This document shows, in pieces, positions 34,722-44,143 of a stretch of DNA of 64,000 nt. Below the pieces are notes generated by a model. The model was not told where the DNA came from. It was given only the letters and a program-made list of their open reading frames with translations, and made no database searches. Position numbers and translations under genes: made by a program. Within the stretch, counting starts at the first letter, position 1. Each line of letters opens with the position of its first letter. The DNA is from Bacillota bacterium (lineage in GTDB: Bacteria > Bacillota > Clostridia > Acetivibrionales > DSM-1351), in the NCBI GenBank assembly GCA_023415305.1, contig JAEZKZ010000036.1, positions 62,001-126,000 on the forward strand, read 5' to 3'.

Positions 34722-36296
34722 TCACAATAATTTATTTCGATATTCTGAGGGGGTACAGTTAGCTAACTTCTTAAATACGATATTGTAGTGCATATGGTTT
34801 TTATACCCTACCTTCTCGGCAATCTCATAATTCTTTAGCGTTGTTTTCCTTAAAAGTTCTTTTGCCTTTTCAATACGTTTTATATTTATAAAGTTGGATA
34901 CAGTCATGTTCATTTTTTTGTTGAACAGCCTGCTGATATAGCTTTCACTTACATTAAGATAATCACTGAGCAGCTTAAGGCTGATATCCTTCTCATAATT
35001 CTTATTAATATATGCAACTGCCTCTCTGACTAAATAGTTACTTAATTCAATTGAAGGCTCCAGAGAACTGCCCGATCTTTCTTTAAGGCTCTTCATATAT
35101 CCAATTACATCATTAATGCTCTCCCATGAGTCCTCATCAACAAATGAACTCTCTTCCTCCAAAAATTTGTTAGTCAGAGAATATATAATTCTTGACAAGA
35201 AAGTCTTTAGCGATCTTATGTCGACATATTTATTTGTCTTCAAGCCTTCTAAAGCACTGATCAAATAATCCAAAGCATATTTAAAACTTATATTTTCTCC
35301 CAGTATTTCTTCAGTATTAACAAGTGAATTCACACAAAACGGAGCTCTAAAATCTATATTATTTACAAAAAAGCAATAATCCTCGGGAAACAAAAACTTC
35401 TGGGTGAGTGCCAGGGATGCCTTTTCAAAAGCCATTCCGGTGTTGTTTAAGTCATTATACATTTCACTGGCAGCAAAGGTTATGTTTACATTTAAATATT
35501 TATTAAAAGTATTTTGAAATCTCTTTATTATCGTAATTGTATTCTGATAGATTTTTTGCTCACTTGCTTCTTGAATATTACTAAATAATATAGCAAAGAG
35601 ATTGTCATCTTTAATTACAAATTCACTTTCCTTTACATTGTTTAATAATTCCTTTGAAATATTCACAATTGACAGTTGAAAAAGTTCCTTTTCATAGCTG
35701 TTATACCTGTTTAAGACTTCCTTATATTTGTCTACTTCAAACAAAACACAGATTATGTTTTTACATTTAAGCTCCAACTCAAGAGTATTTAAATGCCTTG
35801 TTAACTCGTCCTCCTTAAACTGATAACCCTTTAATAGTTTGCATAAGAATTCATTCTTTTCATATTCAAGCTCTTTATCAGGTTTCGTGCTAATATATTC
35901 TGTGGCATTCTCTTTCCTCTCGGCTTCTATTGACTGTTTGACTTCTTTAAGTATATTAATAATGCTTTCGGGCTCGATTTTATGTTTTAGTATATAGTCC
36001 CTGGCTCCATAACGCATGGCGTCCTTTACATACTCGAATTCATCATGGCAGCTTAATATTATAACTTTACATGCCTCTTTCCTTTTTTTGAGTTCTTTTA
36101 ATACCTCTATTCCGTTCATTACCGGCATATTAATATCCAACAGCAATATATCAGGTTTTAATTCTGCCACCATGCTCAGTGTTTTTTCACCATTATTAGC
36201 TTCACCGACAATTTTAAAGTTTTCACTTTCCCAATTAATTGAAGACTTAAGTCCGGCTCTTACAAGCATTTCATCATCAGCTATGAGAATCTTCAT
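34722..36296 (-). CDS. AraC-type response regulator, YesN type
   Basis: About 524 residues: receiver domain (ILIADDEMLVRAGLKSS, PDILLLDINMPVMNGIEV), middle region, paired AraC helices (ISLKLLSDYLNVSESYISRLF; NYEIAEKVGYKNHMHYNIVF). The start at 36296 has GGGAGGA six bases upstream and overlaps the kinase stop by 20 bases. It likely activates the third importer operon. Confidence 0.92.
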   Translation of the reverse strand: MKILIADDEMLVRAGLKSSINWESENFKIVGEANNGEKTLSMVAELKPDILLLDINMPVMNGIEVLKELKKRKEACKVIILSCHDEFEYVKDAMRYGARDYILKHKIEPESIINILKEVKQSIEAERKENATEYISTKPDKELEYEKNEFLCKLLKGYQFKEDELTRHLNTLELELKCKNIICVLFEVDKYKEVLNRYNSYEKELFQLSIVNISKELLNNVKESEFVIKDDNLFAILFSNIQEASEQKIYQNTITIIKRFQNTFNKYLNVNITFAASEMYNDLNNTGMAFEKASLALTQKFLFPEDYCFFVNNIDFRAPFCVNSLVNTEEILGENISFKYALDYLISALEGLKTNKYVDIRSLKTFLSRIIYSLTNKFLEEESSFVDEDSWESINDVIGYMKSLKERSGSSLEPSIELSNYLVREAVAYINKNYEKDISLKLLSDYLNVSESYISRLFNKKMNMTVSNFINIKRIEKAKELLRKTTLKNYEIAEKVGYKNHMHYNIVFKKLANCTPSEYRNKLL

Positions 36297-38106
36297 TTTG
36301 TTCCTCCCCTGTCTCAATAATTACCGGGATCTCAACGTGGACCCTGCTATACTTCTGGGCTTCTGCCATTATTTCAACACCATACGTTTCTCCAAACTCA
36401 AGCTTAATCCTTTTGTTTACATTATATAGTCCAATTTTGCTAAACTTCTTTTTTGAACTGTATTCTTCGCTATATAGCACTTTCCTTATGGTTTCCGGGT
36501 CCATACCCTTTCCGTTATCAGTTACATCGTAAATAATTCTGTTGTCTTTTTTGGCGATGGAGATAACTATGGTACCATGATCCGATAAATCCTCAAACCC
36601 GTGTATAATAGCATTTTCAACAATTGGCTGTAAAAGAAACTTTAGTGTCATACAACTCAGAACTTCCTGATCTATTTGATATTCAACCTGGAATTTATCA
36701 AAAAATCTTAAATTCATTATATCCAGATAGTAATTCAGCTGCTCAAGCTCTTCTCTGATACTTATCAAATTATCCTTAGTTTTTGAAGCAAAGGTCAATA
36801 GCTCTATTAATGACCCCAATGCATTAACAATGCCGCTGGAACCTTGTATTTTGGCCATCCATTTTATGGTGTTGAGGGTGTTGTAAAGAAAGTGCGGACT
36901 GATTTGAGATTGCAGAGCAAGGATTTCAGCATTTCTTTTCTCAGTTTCCTTTTCATATATTTTTTTGATTAAGTTCCTCATTTCAGTTATCATTCTATTA
37001 AAACCGGCACTTAGTTCACCAATTTCTCCTCCTGAAACAGATGAGGTGACATGTAAATTTCCCTGTTCAACTAACTTCATGGAGTTTTTAAGCATTAGTA
37101 CCGGTTTGGTAATACCGGTAGCAATTATTGTAGATATACTCAAAGAAAGCATTATTAATAAAATACAGAGAAGTACAGTTACATCCCTGATATTATATAT
37201 TTCACGAAATAATTCATCCTTGGGCGTTATACTTACCACTCTCCATTGGTATAACTCAGATGTGGCTATATTTAAATAAACCTCCTCACCGTCTATTATG
37301 GTATCAGAGGAACCATCCTGAGCAATAACCTTTGAAAAGCCGGGTATAGAATTTATATTATCACCGGAAATTCCTACCCCGCTCCCATATATTATGTTGT
37401 TTTTGTTGTCAATTACTACAAATTTGCTGTTTGGGGTCAGCGAAATATCTTCCCAGAGTGACTTTATTCTGTCAACTTTTACGTTAATAATGGTTGCTCC
37501 ATAGCATTTGTTTGAATATGGATCAACAATACTCCTTCCAACTGAAATAACATATTCCCCATCTGTCTGAAGAAAATCTCTATGAATTCCGAATACAACT
37601 GCTTTAGCTTCAGCTTTTATAATGTCCTGAAACCATTTTTCGGACTTATTCGGGTAATCAACAGTATATTTGGGTATTATGCTTACATTAAAAACGTAAT
37701 CCATGTTGTTAGGAACAACTGTAACAGAACCTATATATTCGTTCATATAGAACACACCCTTATAAAGGGATGCATTAGCATCTTCAACATCATCTAAAAT
37801 TTCGACGAATCTATTTTCAGATTCACTATAATCCTTTCGCAGGATACTGCTAATTGTATCATCCAAACTTGGGAATTCAGATATTTTTGACAGATTCGTC
37901 AAGAAATTATCAATATTCTTTACAATTTGTTCGTTGCTCTCTCGTGAACTTATAACAACTTTTTCATATAAAGTATTCGAAAAGTAATAGTATGTATAAA
38001 ACCCCAGGATTACCAGAGGGATTACAATTAAAAGGATATATGAAAAAAGCAGTTTTTTCTTTAAACTCAAGTTTCTAAAAAAAGGATGCCTCGGAATGTT
38101 CTTCAT
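36277..38106 (-). CDS. Sensor histidine kinase, YesM type
   Basis: About 609 residues: helix at about 22-45, a large extracellular Cache-like domain, second helix (about 305-325), HAMP (ITKPVLMLKNSMKLVEQGNL), His_kinase (QISPHFLYNTLNTIKWMA) and HATPase (DNGKGMDPETIRKVL, IGLYNVNKRIKLEFG). The start at 38106 uses GGGGGAT; a second ATG four codons earlier overlaps that site. Its leader shares an unusual 55-base element with the fucA leader. No third binding protein accompanies this pair. Confidence 0.92.
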   Translation of the reverse strand: MKNIPRHPFFRNLSLKKKLLFSYILLIVIPLVILGFYTYYYFSNTLYEKVVISSRESNEQIVKNIDNFLTNLSKISEFPSLDDTISSILRKDYSESENRFVEILDDVEDANASLYKGVFYMNEYIGSVTVVPNNMDYVFNVSIIPKYTVDYPNKSEKWFQDIIKAEAKAVVFGIHRDFLQTDGEYVISVGRSIVDPYSNKCYGATIINVKVDRIKSLWEDISLTPNSKFVVIDNKNNIIYGSGVGISGDNINSIPGFSKVIAQDGSSDTIIDGEEVYLNIATSELYQWRVVSITPKDELFREIYNIRDVTVLLCILLIMLSLSISTIIATGITKPVLMLKNSMKLVEQGNLHVTSSVSGGEIGELSAGFNRMITEMRNLIKKIYEKETEKRNAEILALQSQISPHFLYNTLNTIKWMAKIQGSSGIVNALGSLIELLTFASKTKDNLISIREELEQLNYYLDIMNLRFFDKFQVEYQIDQEVLSCMTLKFLLQPIVENAIIHGFEDLSDHGTIVISIAKKDNRIIYDVTDNGKGMDPETIRKVLYSEEYSSKKKFSKIGLYNVNKRIKLEFGETYGVEIMAEAQKYSRVHVEIPVIIETGEEQNEDSHS

Positions 38107-38158
38107 ATTATCCCCCATTTACGCGCATTGAGCGTACACAAATAGTGACGAAAAGACA
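38104..38158 (-). repeat. Leader element shared with fucA, copy 1
   Basis: From TGTCTTTTC to the ATG this sequence matches 51066-51118 with six mismatches and one 2-base gap by hand alignment. It contains a 5-base stem TACGC/GCGTA with a 7-base loop just before the ribosome site. Confidence 0.75.
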
Positions 38159-38447
38159 TGTAATGGCTTTTCGCTGTGTGAAAGTCACGATGACTTTACA
38201 CATGTATTTTTCACGCTATTACTCCATTAAGCTGAATTTTATGACTATACTTACCAAAGTACTTTTTTTATCGGGTTGGACTTTTGCTCACTTTGTATTA
38301 TAGCCTCTGAAGAATGTAGTTTCAAGGCTTATCAGGCTGTTCCGAGGCAATATTTTAAGTCCCGAACTGTCTTTTTTCTGTTTCTGCAACACAAAAAAAG
38401 GCTATTTTTACTGCGTTACAAATATCATATTATTTTGTTTTAAGTAT
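38107..38447 (-). other. Gap of about 340 bases: structured leader of the third kinase gene
   Basis: The gap has no coding frame. On the minus strand it holds two hairpins, AAAGTCA-TCG-TGACTTT (38181-38197) and CGAAAAG/CTTTTCG (38149-38173), then the shared element that ends at the start codon. The 3' portion (about 38230-38447) is AT-rich with T runs and probably contains the promoter and the upstream gene's end. Confidence 0.5.
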
Positions 38448-39806
38448 TTATTTGCTGTTTTTTGATGTGACAGCCGCAGTTTCAATAACCTTTTTGTATG
38501 GGGCTACCATCCCCTCATTCATCTTATTGCCCATTTTAGCTTTAATCTTTTTATTTGAAATTAGTGCACCTACAAGATACATTTTCAGCATTGTCCCGCG
38601 CTTTTTCTGAGGGAAATCGTATTGGTTATGCTTTTTATAGAACCTATGATCCGCTTTCATCATCCCTTGCATAAGCCATATTAAGTCTCGGAATATCTTC
38701 ATTCCTCCTACGCCAAGAAAATTGGACGGCTGCACGTATCTGTGTTCTATTGCGTAAGCCAGCTTTTCTGCCAGTTTATCTATTTCACTATCTGGGTTAA
38801 ACTCATCAGTAGCAACACCTGCCAGAAAGTTTCCCCCTACTTCTGCCCTACCCTCGACTATCAGCTGAAGGTTTGCTTCTTTGCTATAATCGCCGCTTAT
38901 AAGGTATCCAAAAGGCATTCCCATAGTTACAGTTCTATGACCATTGCAGAACTGTCTGTCATCATAAGTCTTGAATGTTGACCCTAGAGAGTGATCTTTT
39001 ATGGAAAATGCAATAACTATAGCATCTGCAGTCTGAATATTCTCCCTAAGAAAGGTATCAAAGCCGTCCTTATAAATGCATTTACCGTCTACTGCACAGT
39101 TAAAGCAGCTTATGCAGCCTCCCTTAAAAGGAAACTCGTGAATGTTGATAAGCGTTGAATTGCGAGGGAGTTTCCCCCTAAAGCGGCTAATCATATGGCC
39201 AAGCTGGATATCCTCTTTCTTTAAATCTGCAACAATTACCACATTACCCGGCTTCCCGGAAGCATTTTCCAATGGTGTTGCCGGTAAATGTTTTGCATCG
39301 CCAGGAGACTCCGGGAGCGCCTCATAGATGCTATTCTCCATACACCAGCATACATAATCAAAGAAATCCACAGCCTCCTTCTGGCCCCTTTTGGTTAATA
39401 AATCATCCATATCTGCAGAAAGGCCCTTAATAAACTTCATTTTAAGATCCTGGCAGTTTTCCTGGATATATTTATGGGCCGTCACATCATAGAAATGCTT
39501 TGAGGTTGTTATCTGAGTAGCGAATTTATCGCTGAAATTAATTCCTGAATCTTTCATAAGTTCAATAAACCTGTGAAGCTGGCTTGGGGCGATAAACGTG
39601 TAAACAGGATAACAAAAAAGTATCAGATCAGCATTTTTAAATGCCTCGCTTGCAGAAGTAAAATCCTTTTCATATCTTCTGATTTGGCTTCCCACATTGA
39701 GGATCTCAAATTTATGCCCCGGGTTGGTCTTATCCAAATAAAGCACTGTCTGAAGTGTTGTGCTATAGTTGCCCTTTGGGCTTCCGTTCAATACTAAAAT
39801 GTTCAT
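38448..39806 (-). CDS. Tandem flavodoxin-like NAD(P)H-dependent FMN reductase
   Basis: 452 residues with two flavodoxin-fold halves. The first opens NILVLNGSPKGNYSTTLQTV, with an FMN phosphate loop (GSPKGNYS) and CYPVYTFIAPSQL. The second half (from about 180) has NVVIVADLKKED, a cysteine-rich GGCISCFNCAVDGKCIYKDG resembling iron-sulfur flavoproteins, and DGFDTFLRENIQTADAIVIA. It probably moves electrons to quinones, nitro compounds or iron centres. Such double proteins are known among clostridial multimeric flavodoxins. It appears monocistronic, with a weak AGGGAAG site. Confidence 0.75.
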   Translation of the reverse strand: MNILVLNGSPKGNYSTTLQTVLYLDKTNPGHKFEILNVGSQIRRYEKDFTSASEAFKNADLILFCYPVYTFIAPSQLHRFIELMKDSGINFSDKFATQITTSKHFYDVTAHKYIQENCQDLKMKFIKGLSADMDDLLTKRGQKEAVDFFDYVCWCMENSIYEALPESPGDAKHLPATPLENASGKPGNVVIVADLKKEDIQLGHMISRFRGKLPRNSTLINIHEFPFKGGCISCFNCAVDGKCIYKDGFDTFLRENIQTADAIVIAFSIKDHSLGSTFKTYDDRQFCNGHRTVTMGMPFGYLISGDYSKEANLQLIVEGRAEVGGNFLAGVATDEFNPDSEIDKLAEKLAYAIEHRYVQPSNFLGVGGMKIFRDLIWLMQGMMKADHRFYKKHNQYDFPQKKRGTMLKMYLVGALISNKKIKAKMGNKMNEGMVAPYKKVIETAAVTSKNSK

Positions 39807-39899
39807 AGTAATATCTTCCCTTTAATTTATTTTTGGGCCAAGAGCCTGGGTCATCTCAATTAAGTAATACAAGGTTGTTCATTTGCCCGTGTGTTTTTA

Positions 39900-40517
39900 T
39901 TAAAAGCCATAATTCCCCTTAATGAAAATGATTTTTATCCTCTGTTTTTCAAACTGACCTGTTATCAGTACAAAGTCATTGCATATCCTCTGTGAATGAT
40001 GGCAATTAATACACTTGCCAAGTTTTGTACAGGGGGTTTCTTTCCCAAGCCGCTTTGCATCCAGTGGCGCTGCAACCTGCCGGGTTCTCAATATTGCTTC
40101 GTGGACGTTTTTTACAATTTTATTTGTACCTACAACGGCAATCACTTGCTTTGGCCCGTAAATAATGGGAGCCACGCGACTGCCATTACCATCAATGTTA
40201 AAAAGCTCTCCCTCCATGGTCACTGCATTGATACCGGATAAAAATGTATCAGCCCTGAAATTTTGTAGATAAACTTCTCTCTTTTCTTCACGACTTATTC
40301 CATTTTCATGCTTATCCAGAAATTTATAATTATGATTACGAATATATTCAAAAACTCCTGTTTGCTCCAGTGTAACAGAATCACCACTGCCAACTGTCTG
40401 CCCCTCGGGCATCAATGTCGCAAGCAGTTCATGTAACTGTGGAATAGATTCCACATAGTACCCTGCCATATTATTTTTATTCAAACTATCAATGGTCTTT
40501 TTAATTATGTCTTCCAT
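39900..40517 (-). CDS. LUD-domain (LutC-like, DUF162) protein
   Basis: About 205 residues: VESIPQLHELLATLMPEGQTVGSGDSVTLEQTGV is the N-terminal LUD signature, followed by FLSGINAVTMEGELFNIDGNGSRVAPIIYGPKQVIAVVGTNKIV. A C-terminal cysteine cluster (CTKLGKCINCHHSQRIC) may bind a metal or cluster. LUD proteins act in lactate use or as stand-alone proteins of unknown role. The start at 40517 is preceded by TGGGGA. It is not accompanied by lutA or lutB here. Confidence 0.8.
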   Translation of the reverse strand: MEDIIKKTIDSLNKNNMAGYYVESIPQLHELLATLMPEGQTVGSGDSVTLEQTGVFEYIRNHNYKFLDKHENGISREEKREVYLQNFRADTFLSGINAVTMEGELFNIDGNGSRVAPIIYGPKQVIAVVGTNKIVKNVHEAILRTRQVAAPLDAKRLGKETPCTKLGKCINCHHSQRICNDFVLITGQFEKQRIKIIFIKGNYGF

Positions 40518-40573
40518 ATGATTTTTCCCCACATATAATTTATCTAATGTATATTATTCTACTGTGTGCTGTC

Positions 40574-41134
40574 CTACTGTGTACTGTCTCCCTCGGCGCC
40601 TTTGGAAATATGCAGGATTTGGTATATGTTATTATTGCAGAGACTTTCGGGACGGTCTATATAAAAATTAAGCAGATTGTATTCCCATTTATCTGGATTA
40701 TATATACATACTCGGCCAACATAGCCACTATCTGTTTCAGGAGGTTTTGGTATGCTTTCCTGGAAGGCTGTCAAAGACAACTGAGGATTAATTTCCTTTT
40801 TTTCATCCAAAACAAATTTCGAATCTGTAAAATTGTCTTTAAGTTCGACTATAAGCGGTATTCCAACATTCACATTCTGCCACCCAAATGACTTAATTAT
40901 ATTGTCATAGAAGCCTCCGAACAAAAACCTGTTCATTCCATTACTATCATTCCAAATATATAAAGGCGAGTATACATTTTCAAAGCTGTCCACATTTCTT
41001 TCCTGAATCAAGTAACATTTGAACAATAATCCTAAAAAGCCATCTGTCTTACTTCCATTCTCTGCTACTCTTTTTCTGATAATCCGCATGTCATAATCAC
41101 TTGGCAAGTTAATTCTATATCGCATTCCAATCAT
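40574..41134 (-). CDS. DUF4865 family protein
   Basis: 186 residues. The opening MIGMRYRINLPSDYDMRIIRKRV, then DGFLGLLFKCYLIQER and LYIWNDSNGMNRFLFGGFYDNIIKSFGW, matches DUF4865 proteins, a family of unknown function often near monooxygenases. GGAGGAG lies eight bases before the ATG. No enzyme can be assigned; the name rests on recall of family motifs. Confidence 0.65.
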   Translation of the reverse strand: MIGMRYRINLPSDYDMRIIRKRVAENGSKTDGFLGLLFKCYLIQERNVDSFENVYSPLYIWNDSNGMNRFLFGGFYDNIIKSFGWQNVNVGIPLIVELKDNFTDSKFVLDEKKEINPQLSLTAFQESIPKPPETDSGYVGRVCIYNPDKWEYNLLNFYIDRPESLCNNNIYQILHISKGAEGDSTQ

Positions 41135-41228
41135 AAATATACTCCTCCAGGGTTTAATTACACATTTATTATATACAGGTAGTTATAGTTACTAAACATA
41201 ATATTACTTACTGTTATTTGGATATTAA

Positions 41229-42071
41229 TCAGAACTCCACCACCATACCATCGTAGCTAACCAACCAACCCTTGTCGGCGACTATGTCACACAGCTCATC
41301 GTGGATGGGGCCCCCGTTGTGTGAAAAGTGGTGTATCACCACAATAGTGTTATCGTCCACGCAGCCAAGACTGCGCAGTCGGTAAATTACCTCCTCGTTG
41401 GTGTCCAGTGACATATGATCATCCCGCCAGCCCTTCTGGGCAATTGCGGTACAATCAAGGGATACAAGATCAAAACGCACCGGGTTTTTGGTCCAGTAGT
41501 CCCAAACAATCTCGGAGGGGATACCGGTGTCATTTCCGTATAACATTGTGCTTTGCCCGTCAGTTATCTGATAGATGACCGGTACAGCTTTGGGGTCGTG
41601 GTTGGCGGGTAGGGGTGTAACAGTATAATGGTCTATGCTGTAGCCCTCAAAGGGGTGCACCTCCTGGTAGCGTACGCGATCTAACTCGCCCAACCTTCTC
41701 ATGGCAAGCTTGGCCTCCATATCTGCTTTAATTCCGCTTGTGCCCCAAACAGTCAGTGGCTTAAGGTTTTCAGGGTGTTGGTAATTGGCAAATGCATCGG
41801 AGCGGTACAATATCTCCCAAGGATACCAATGGTCCTCGTGTCCATGAGTGATGACTATATTCTCTATAAAGCTGATATCAATATTGTTGGTCAGTAGATG
41901 ATGATAGGTGTCGGGAGGCAGGTCGATCAGTAGCCTGTCGTCCAGCATAGCCTGGCTGCGGGTTCGGATATTACGCCCTCCGGCAATGCGAGCCCTACGG
42001 CAGGAGTCACAATCGCAAAACAACGCAGGCCAGCCCTCAGCGGCGGCCGTACCAAGATATTGCAGTTTCAT
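41229..42071 (-). CDS. MBL-fold metallohydrolase, PhnP-like
   Basis: 280 residues. Motifs: GTAAAEGWPALFCDCDSCRRAR (a CxCxxC zinc site as in PhnP), ITHGHEDHW (HxHxDH), a later H in ANHDPKAVP, LYGNDTG and IHHFSHNGG. PhnP-like enzymes cleave cyclic phosphodiesters. AAGGAGGG precedes the ATG. The G+C content is visibly higher than that of flanking genes, suggesting a recent arrival together with the adjacent divergent operon. Confidence 0.8.
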   Translation of the reverse strand: MKLQYLGTAAAEGWPALFCDCDSCRRARIAGGRNIRTRSQAMLDDRLLIDLPPDTYHHLLTNNIDISFIENIVITHGHEDHWYPWEILYRSDAFANYQHPENLKPLTVWGTSGIKADMEAKLAMRRLGELDRVRYQEVHPFEGYSIDHYTVTPLPANHDPKAVPVIYQITDGQSTMLYGNDTGIPSEIVWDYWTKNPVRFDLVSLDCTAIAQKGWRDDHMSLDTNEEVIYRLRSLGCVDDNTIVVIHHFSHNGGPIHDELCDIVADKGWLVSYDGMVVEF

Positions 42072-42170
42072 GGGGAAACCCTCCTTATGAAGATATGGTT
42101 TTTAAATTATACTCTACCCTCCTTCTGTTCACAAGAACAATACTGCACAAAAGCAAGTTTTTTTTATATA

Positions 42171-42199
42171 TTGTGTTTTCAAATATACCGTGATACAAT
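42171..42199 (+). promoter_or_regulatory. Candidate promoter upstream of CydDC-like operon
   Basis: TTGTGT (42171-42176) and TACAAT (42194-42199) are separated by 17 bases. Confidence 0.5.
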
Positions 42200-42213
42200 G
42201 TGACTATATTCGG

Positions 42214-42234
42214 ACTGCCACTCGGCAGTTTTTT
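42214..42234 (+). terminator. Leader terminator/attenuator
   Basis: ACTGCC-ACTC-GGCAGT followed by six Ts is a compact intrinsic terminator only about 10 bases past the expected start of the 42171 promoter. It could attenuate that transcript. Confidence 0.55.
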
Positions 42235-42245
42235 AATGACAATGA

Positions 42246-42261
42246 GTTAGCAATTGCTAAC
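42246..42261. promoter_or_regulatory. Palindromic operator 1 (MarR/SlyA-like)
   Basis: GTTAGCAATTGCTAAC is a perfect 16-base palindrome. It resembles MarR/SlyA sites (TTAGCAAGCTAA) with a 2-base longer centre. Confidence 0.6.
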
Positions 42262-42365
42262 CGATAACAATATTGAGTAACTTATTTACATAATCATATT
42301 GGGCACGAACGGAATAGAATTGAAGTGTGCGATGCTTACTCTGCACACTTAATTAAAGCATTTCG

Positions 42366-42381
42366 GTTAGCAATGGCTAAC
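42366..42381. promoter_or_regulatory. Palindromic operator 2 (MarR/SlyA-like)
   Basis: GTTAGCAATGGCTAAC differs from operator 1 by one base and starts 120 bases later, 28 bases before the first ATG. No regulator gene of this class lies in the window. Confidence 0.6.
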
Positions 42382-42409
42382 CAGAATTAATAAGAAAGGA
42401 TTTTCTCTT

Positions 42410-44143
42410 ATGATGATTGATAAGAGGCTGATCGGCAAGGTCAGCGAAAGTAAAAAATACATCGCAGGAAATGTTGTATTTCAATGGCTCTCCCTTGCTG
42501 CCAATATCACTATGATGGCAGCAAGCACCAATCTTCTGGCTGGCCTGCTTGAAAAGGCACCTGACAGTAAAACAGTGACTGTCACGCTTATTGTAACAGG
42601 TATAGCAGTGGCTGTCCGTTTCGTTTGTGCAGTGCTATCTAACAAAATGAGCTACCTTTCCTCAAAGGCAGTTAAGAAAACGCTGAGGGAGTTGATTTAC
42701 AAAAAGCTGCTTAAACTCGGCTCAGCATATAACGAAAGGGTCCAGACCTCAGAGGTTGTACAGCTGGCTGTGGAAGGCGTGGATCAGTTGGAGACCTACT
42801 TCGGAGCATATTTGCCGCAGTTCTTTTACGCAATGCTGGCTCCCATCACGTTGTTTTGTGTCCTGTATCCGGTTAATCCAACCGCTGCCGCAATTTTACT
42901 TGTCTGCGTTCCCCTTATTCCAGTGGCCATTGCGGCGGTGCAGACTTGGGCGAAAAAGCTCCTCTCAAAGTATTGGGGGCAGTACACAGCACTTGGTGAT
43001 ACCTTCCTTGAAAATCTGCAAGGGCTGACCACGCTGAAAATCTATCAGGCTGACGAATACAAAAGCGAGGAGATGAACCGTGAGTCAGAGAAGTTCCGCA
43101 AGATCACCATGAAGGTGCTAACCATGCAGCTCAATTCTATCACCATTATGGATTTCATAGCTTACGGCGGTGCGGCCCTGGGTATCATTCTTGCAGCCTT
43201 GCAGTTTGGCGCTGGGAAGGTCAGCCTCGCCGGATGTTTGTTGATCATTCTTCTCTCTGCTGACTTTTTCCTGCCTATGCGGCAGCTGGGCAGCTTTTTC
43301 CATATTGCAATGAACGGAATGGCTGCCAGTGGCAAAATTTTTCGTCTTTTGGACCTTCCCGAGCAAAGCGATGGCGGCAAGCCATTTCCCGATAACAGTG
43401 GTATTGCCCTTCAGGATGTTCACTTTTCCTATGAAGCCGACCGTGAAGTGCTCCACGGCGTTTCAATGGCTTTTCCTCAAGGCAGCTTCACCTCTGTAGT
43501 TGGTGAGTCGGGCTGTGGAAAGAGCACTATTGCAGCTCTCCTTATGCTTAAAAACAGAGGCTATACCGGAAGTATCAGAGTGGGAGAAAAAGAGCTTTCT
43601 GAGATTGATGAAGCAAGCCTTATGAAAAACATCACCTATATCAGCCACAACAGTTATCTTTTCAAGGGTACAGTACGTGACAATTTGCTCATGGCAAATC
43701 CGGGTGCCACTGACAAGCAGTTGTGGTCTGTACTTGACAGGGCTCGCCTTGCAGACTTTCTAAAGGGTGAGCAGGGGCTTGATACTCAGCTCAAGGAAAG
43801 GGCCTCCAATTTATCAGGCGGACAGTGTCAGCGTCTGGCCCTGGCACGAGGGCTCCTTCACGACTCACCAATCTATATTTTTGACGAAGCCACCTCCAAT
43901 ATTGATGTAGAGAGCGAAAACGATATCATGCAGCAAATTCATGAGTTAAAGGGACAAAAGACAGTAATTCTCATTTCACATCGTCTTGCAAACGTAACTG
44001 ATGCGGATAACATCTTTGTTATGGAAAGCGGAAATGTCGTTGAGGTCGGTACACACAGTGAACTGCTGAGAAAAAGCAGCAGATATGCAAAGCTTTGGAA
44101 CACACAGCAAAACCTTGAAAACTATCGAAAGGAGCAGTTATAA
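42410..44143 (+). CDS. ABC exporter subunit, CydD-like (fused permease-ATPase)
   Basis: 577 residues: six-helix ABC membrane domain with the CydD hallmark SEVVQLAVEGVDQLETYFGAYLPQFFYAML, then an ATPase (Walker A GESGCGKST, signature LSGGQCQRLALARGL, Walker B IYIFDEATSNID). CydDC exports thiols such as glutathione and cysteine or handles heme during cytochrome bd assembly. No cytochrome genes are nearby. AGAAAGGA precedes tandem ATGs at 42410/42413. It is coupled to the next subunit by a 1-base overlap. Confidence 0.87.
   Translation: MMIDKRLIGKVSESKKYIAGNVVFQWLSLAANITMMAASTNLLAGLLEKAPDSKTVTVTLIVTGIAVAVRFVCAVLSNKMSYLSSKAVKKTLRELIYKKLLKLGSAYNERVQTSEVVQLAVEGVDQLETYFGAYLPQFFYAMLAPITLFCVLYPVNPTAAAILLVCVPLIPVAIAAVQTWAKKLLSKYWGQYTALGDTFLENLQGLTTLKIYQADEYKSEEMNRESEKFRKITMKVLTMQLNSITIMDFIAYGGAALGIILAALQFGAGKVSLAGCLLIILLSADFFLPMRQLGSFFHIAMNGMAASGKIFRLLDLPEQSDGGKPFPDNSGIALQDVHFSYEADREVLHGVSMAFPQGSFTSVVGESGCGKSTIAALLMLKNRGYTGSIRVGEKELSEIDEASLMKNITYISHNSYLFKGTVRDNLLMANPGATDKQLWSVLDRARLADFLKGEQGLDTQLKERASNLSGGQCQRLALARGLLHDSPIYIFDEATSNIDVESENDIMQQIHELKGQKTVILISHRLANVTDADNIFVMESGNVVEVGTHSELLRKSSRYAKLWNTQQNLENYRKEQL

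Larger units (their letters stand above)
42072..42409 (+). other. 338-base control region of the CydDC-like operon
   Basis: It has no coding frame. It holds a promoter, a small intrinsic terminator, two matching palindromic operators exactly 120 bases apart, and a hairpin between them (AAGTGTGC 42323-42330 with GCACACTT 42343-42350). These are listed separately. Confidence 0.6.

Noticed and set aside
42171..42409. Riboswitch before the exporter operon
   Set aside because: The hairpins and terminator are small and the palindromes are DNA-operator-like; no known aptamer consensus is visible.
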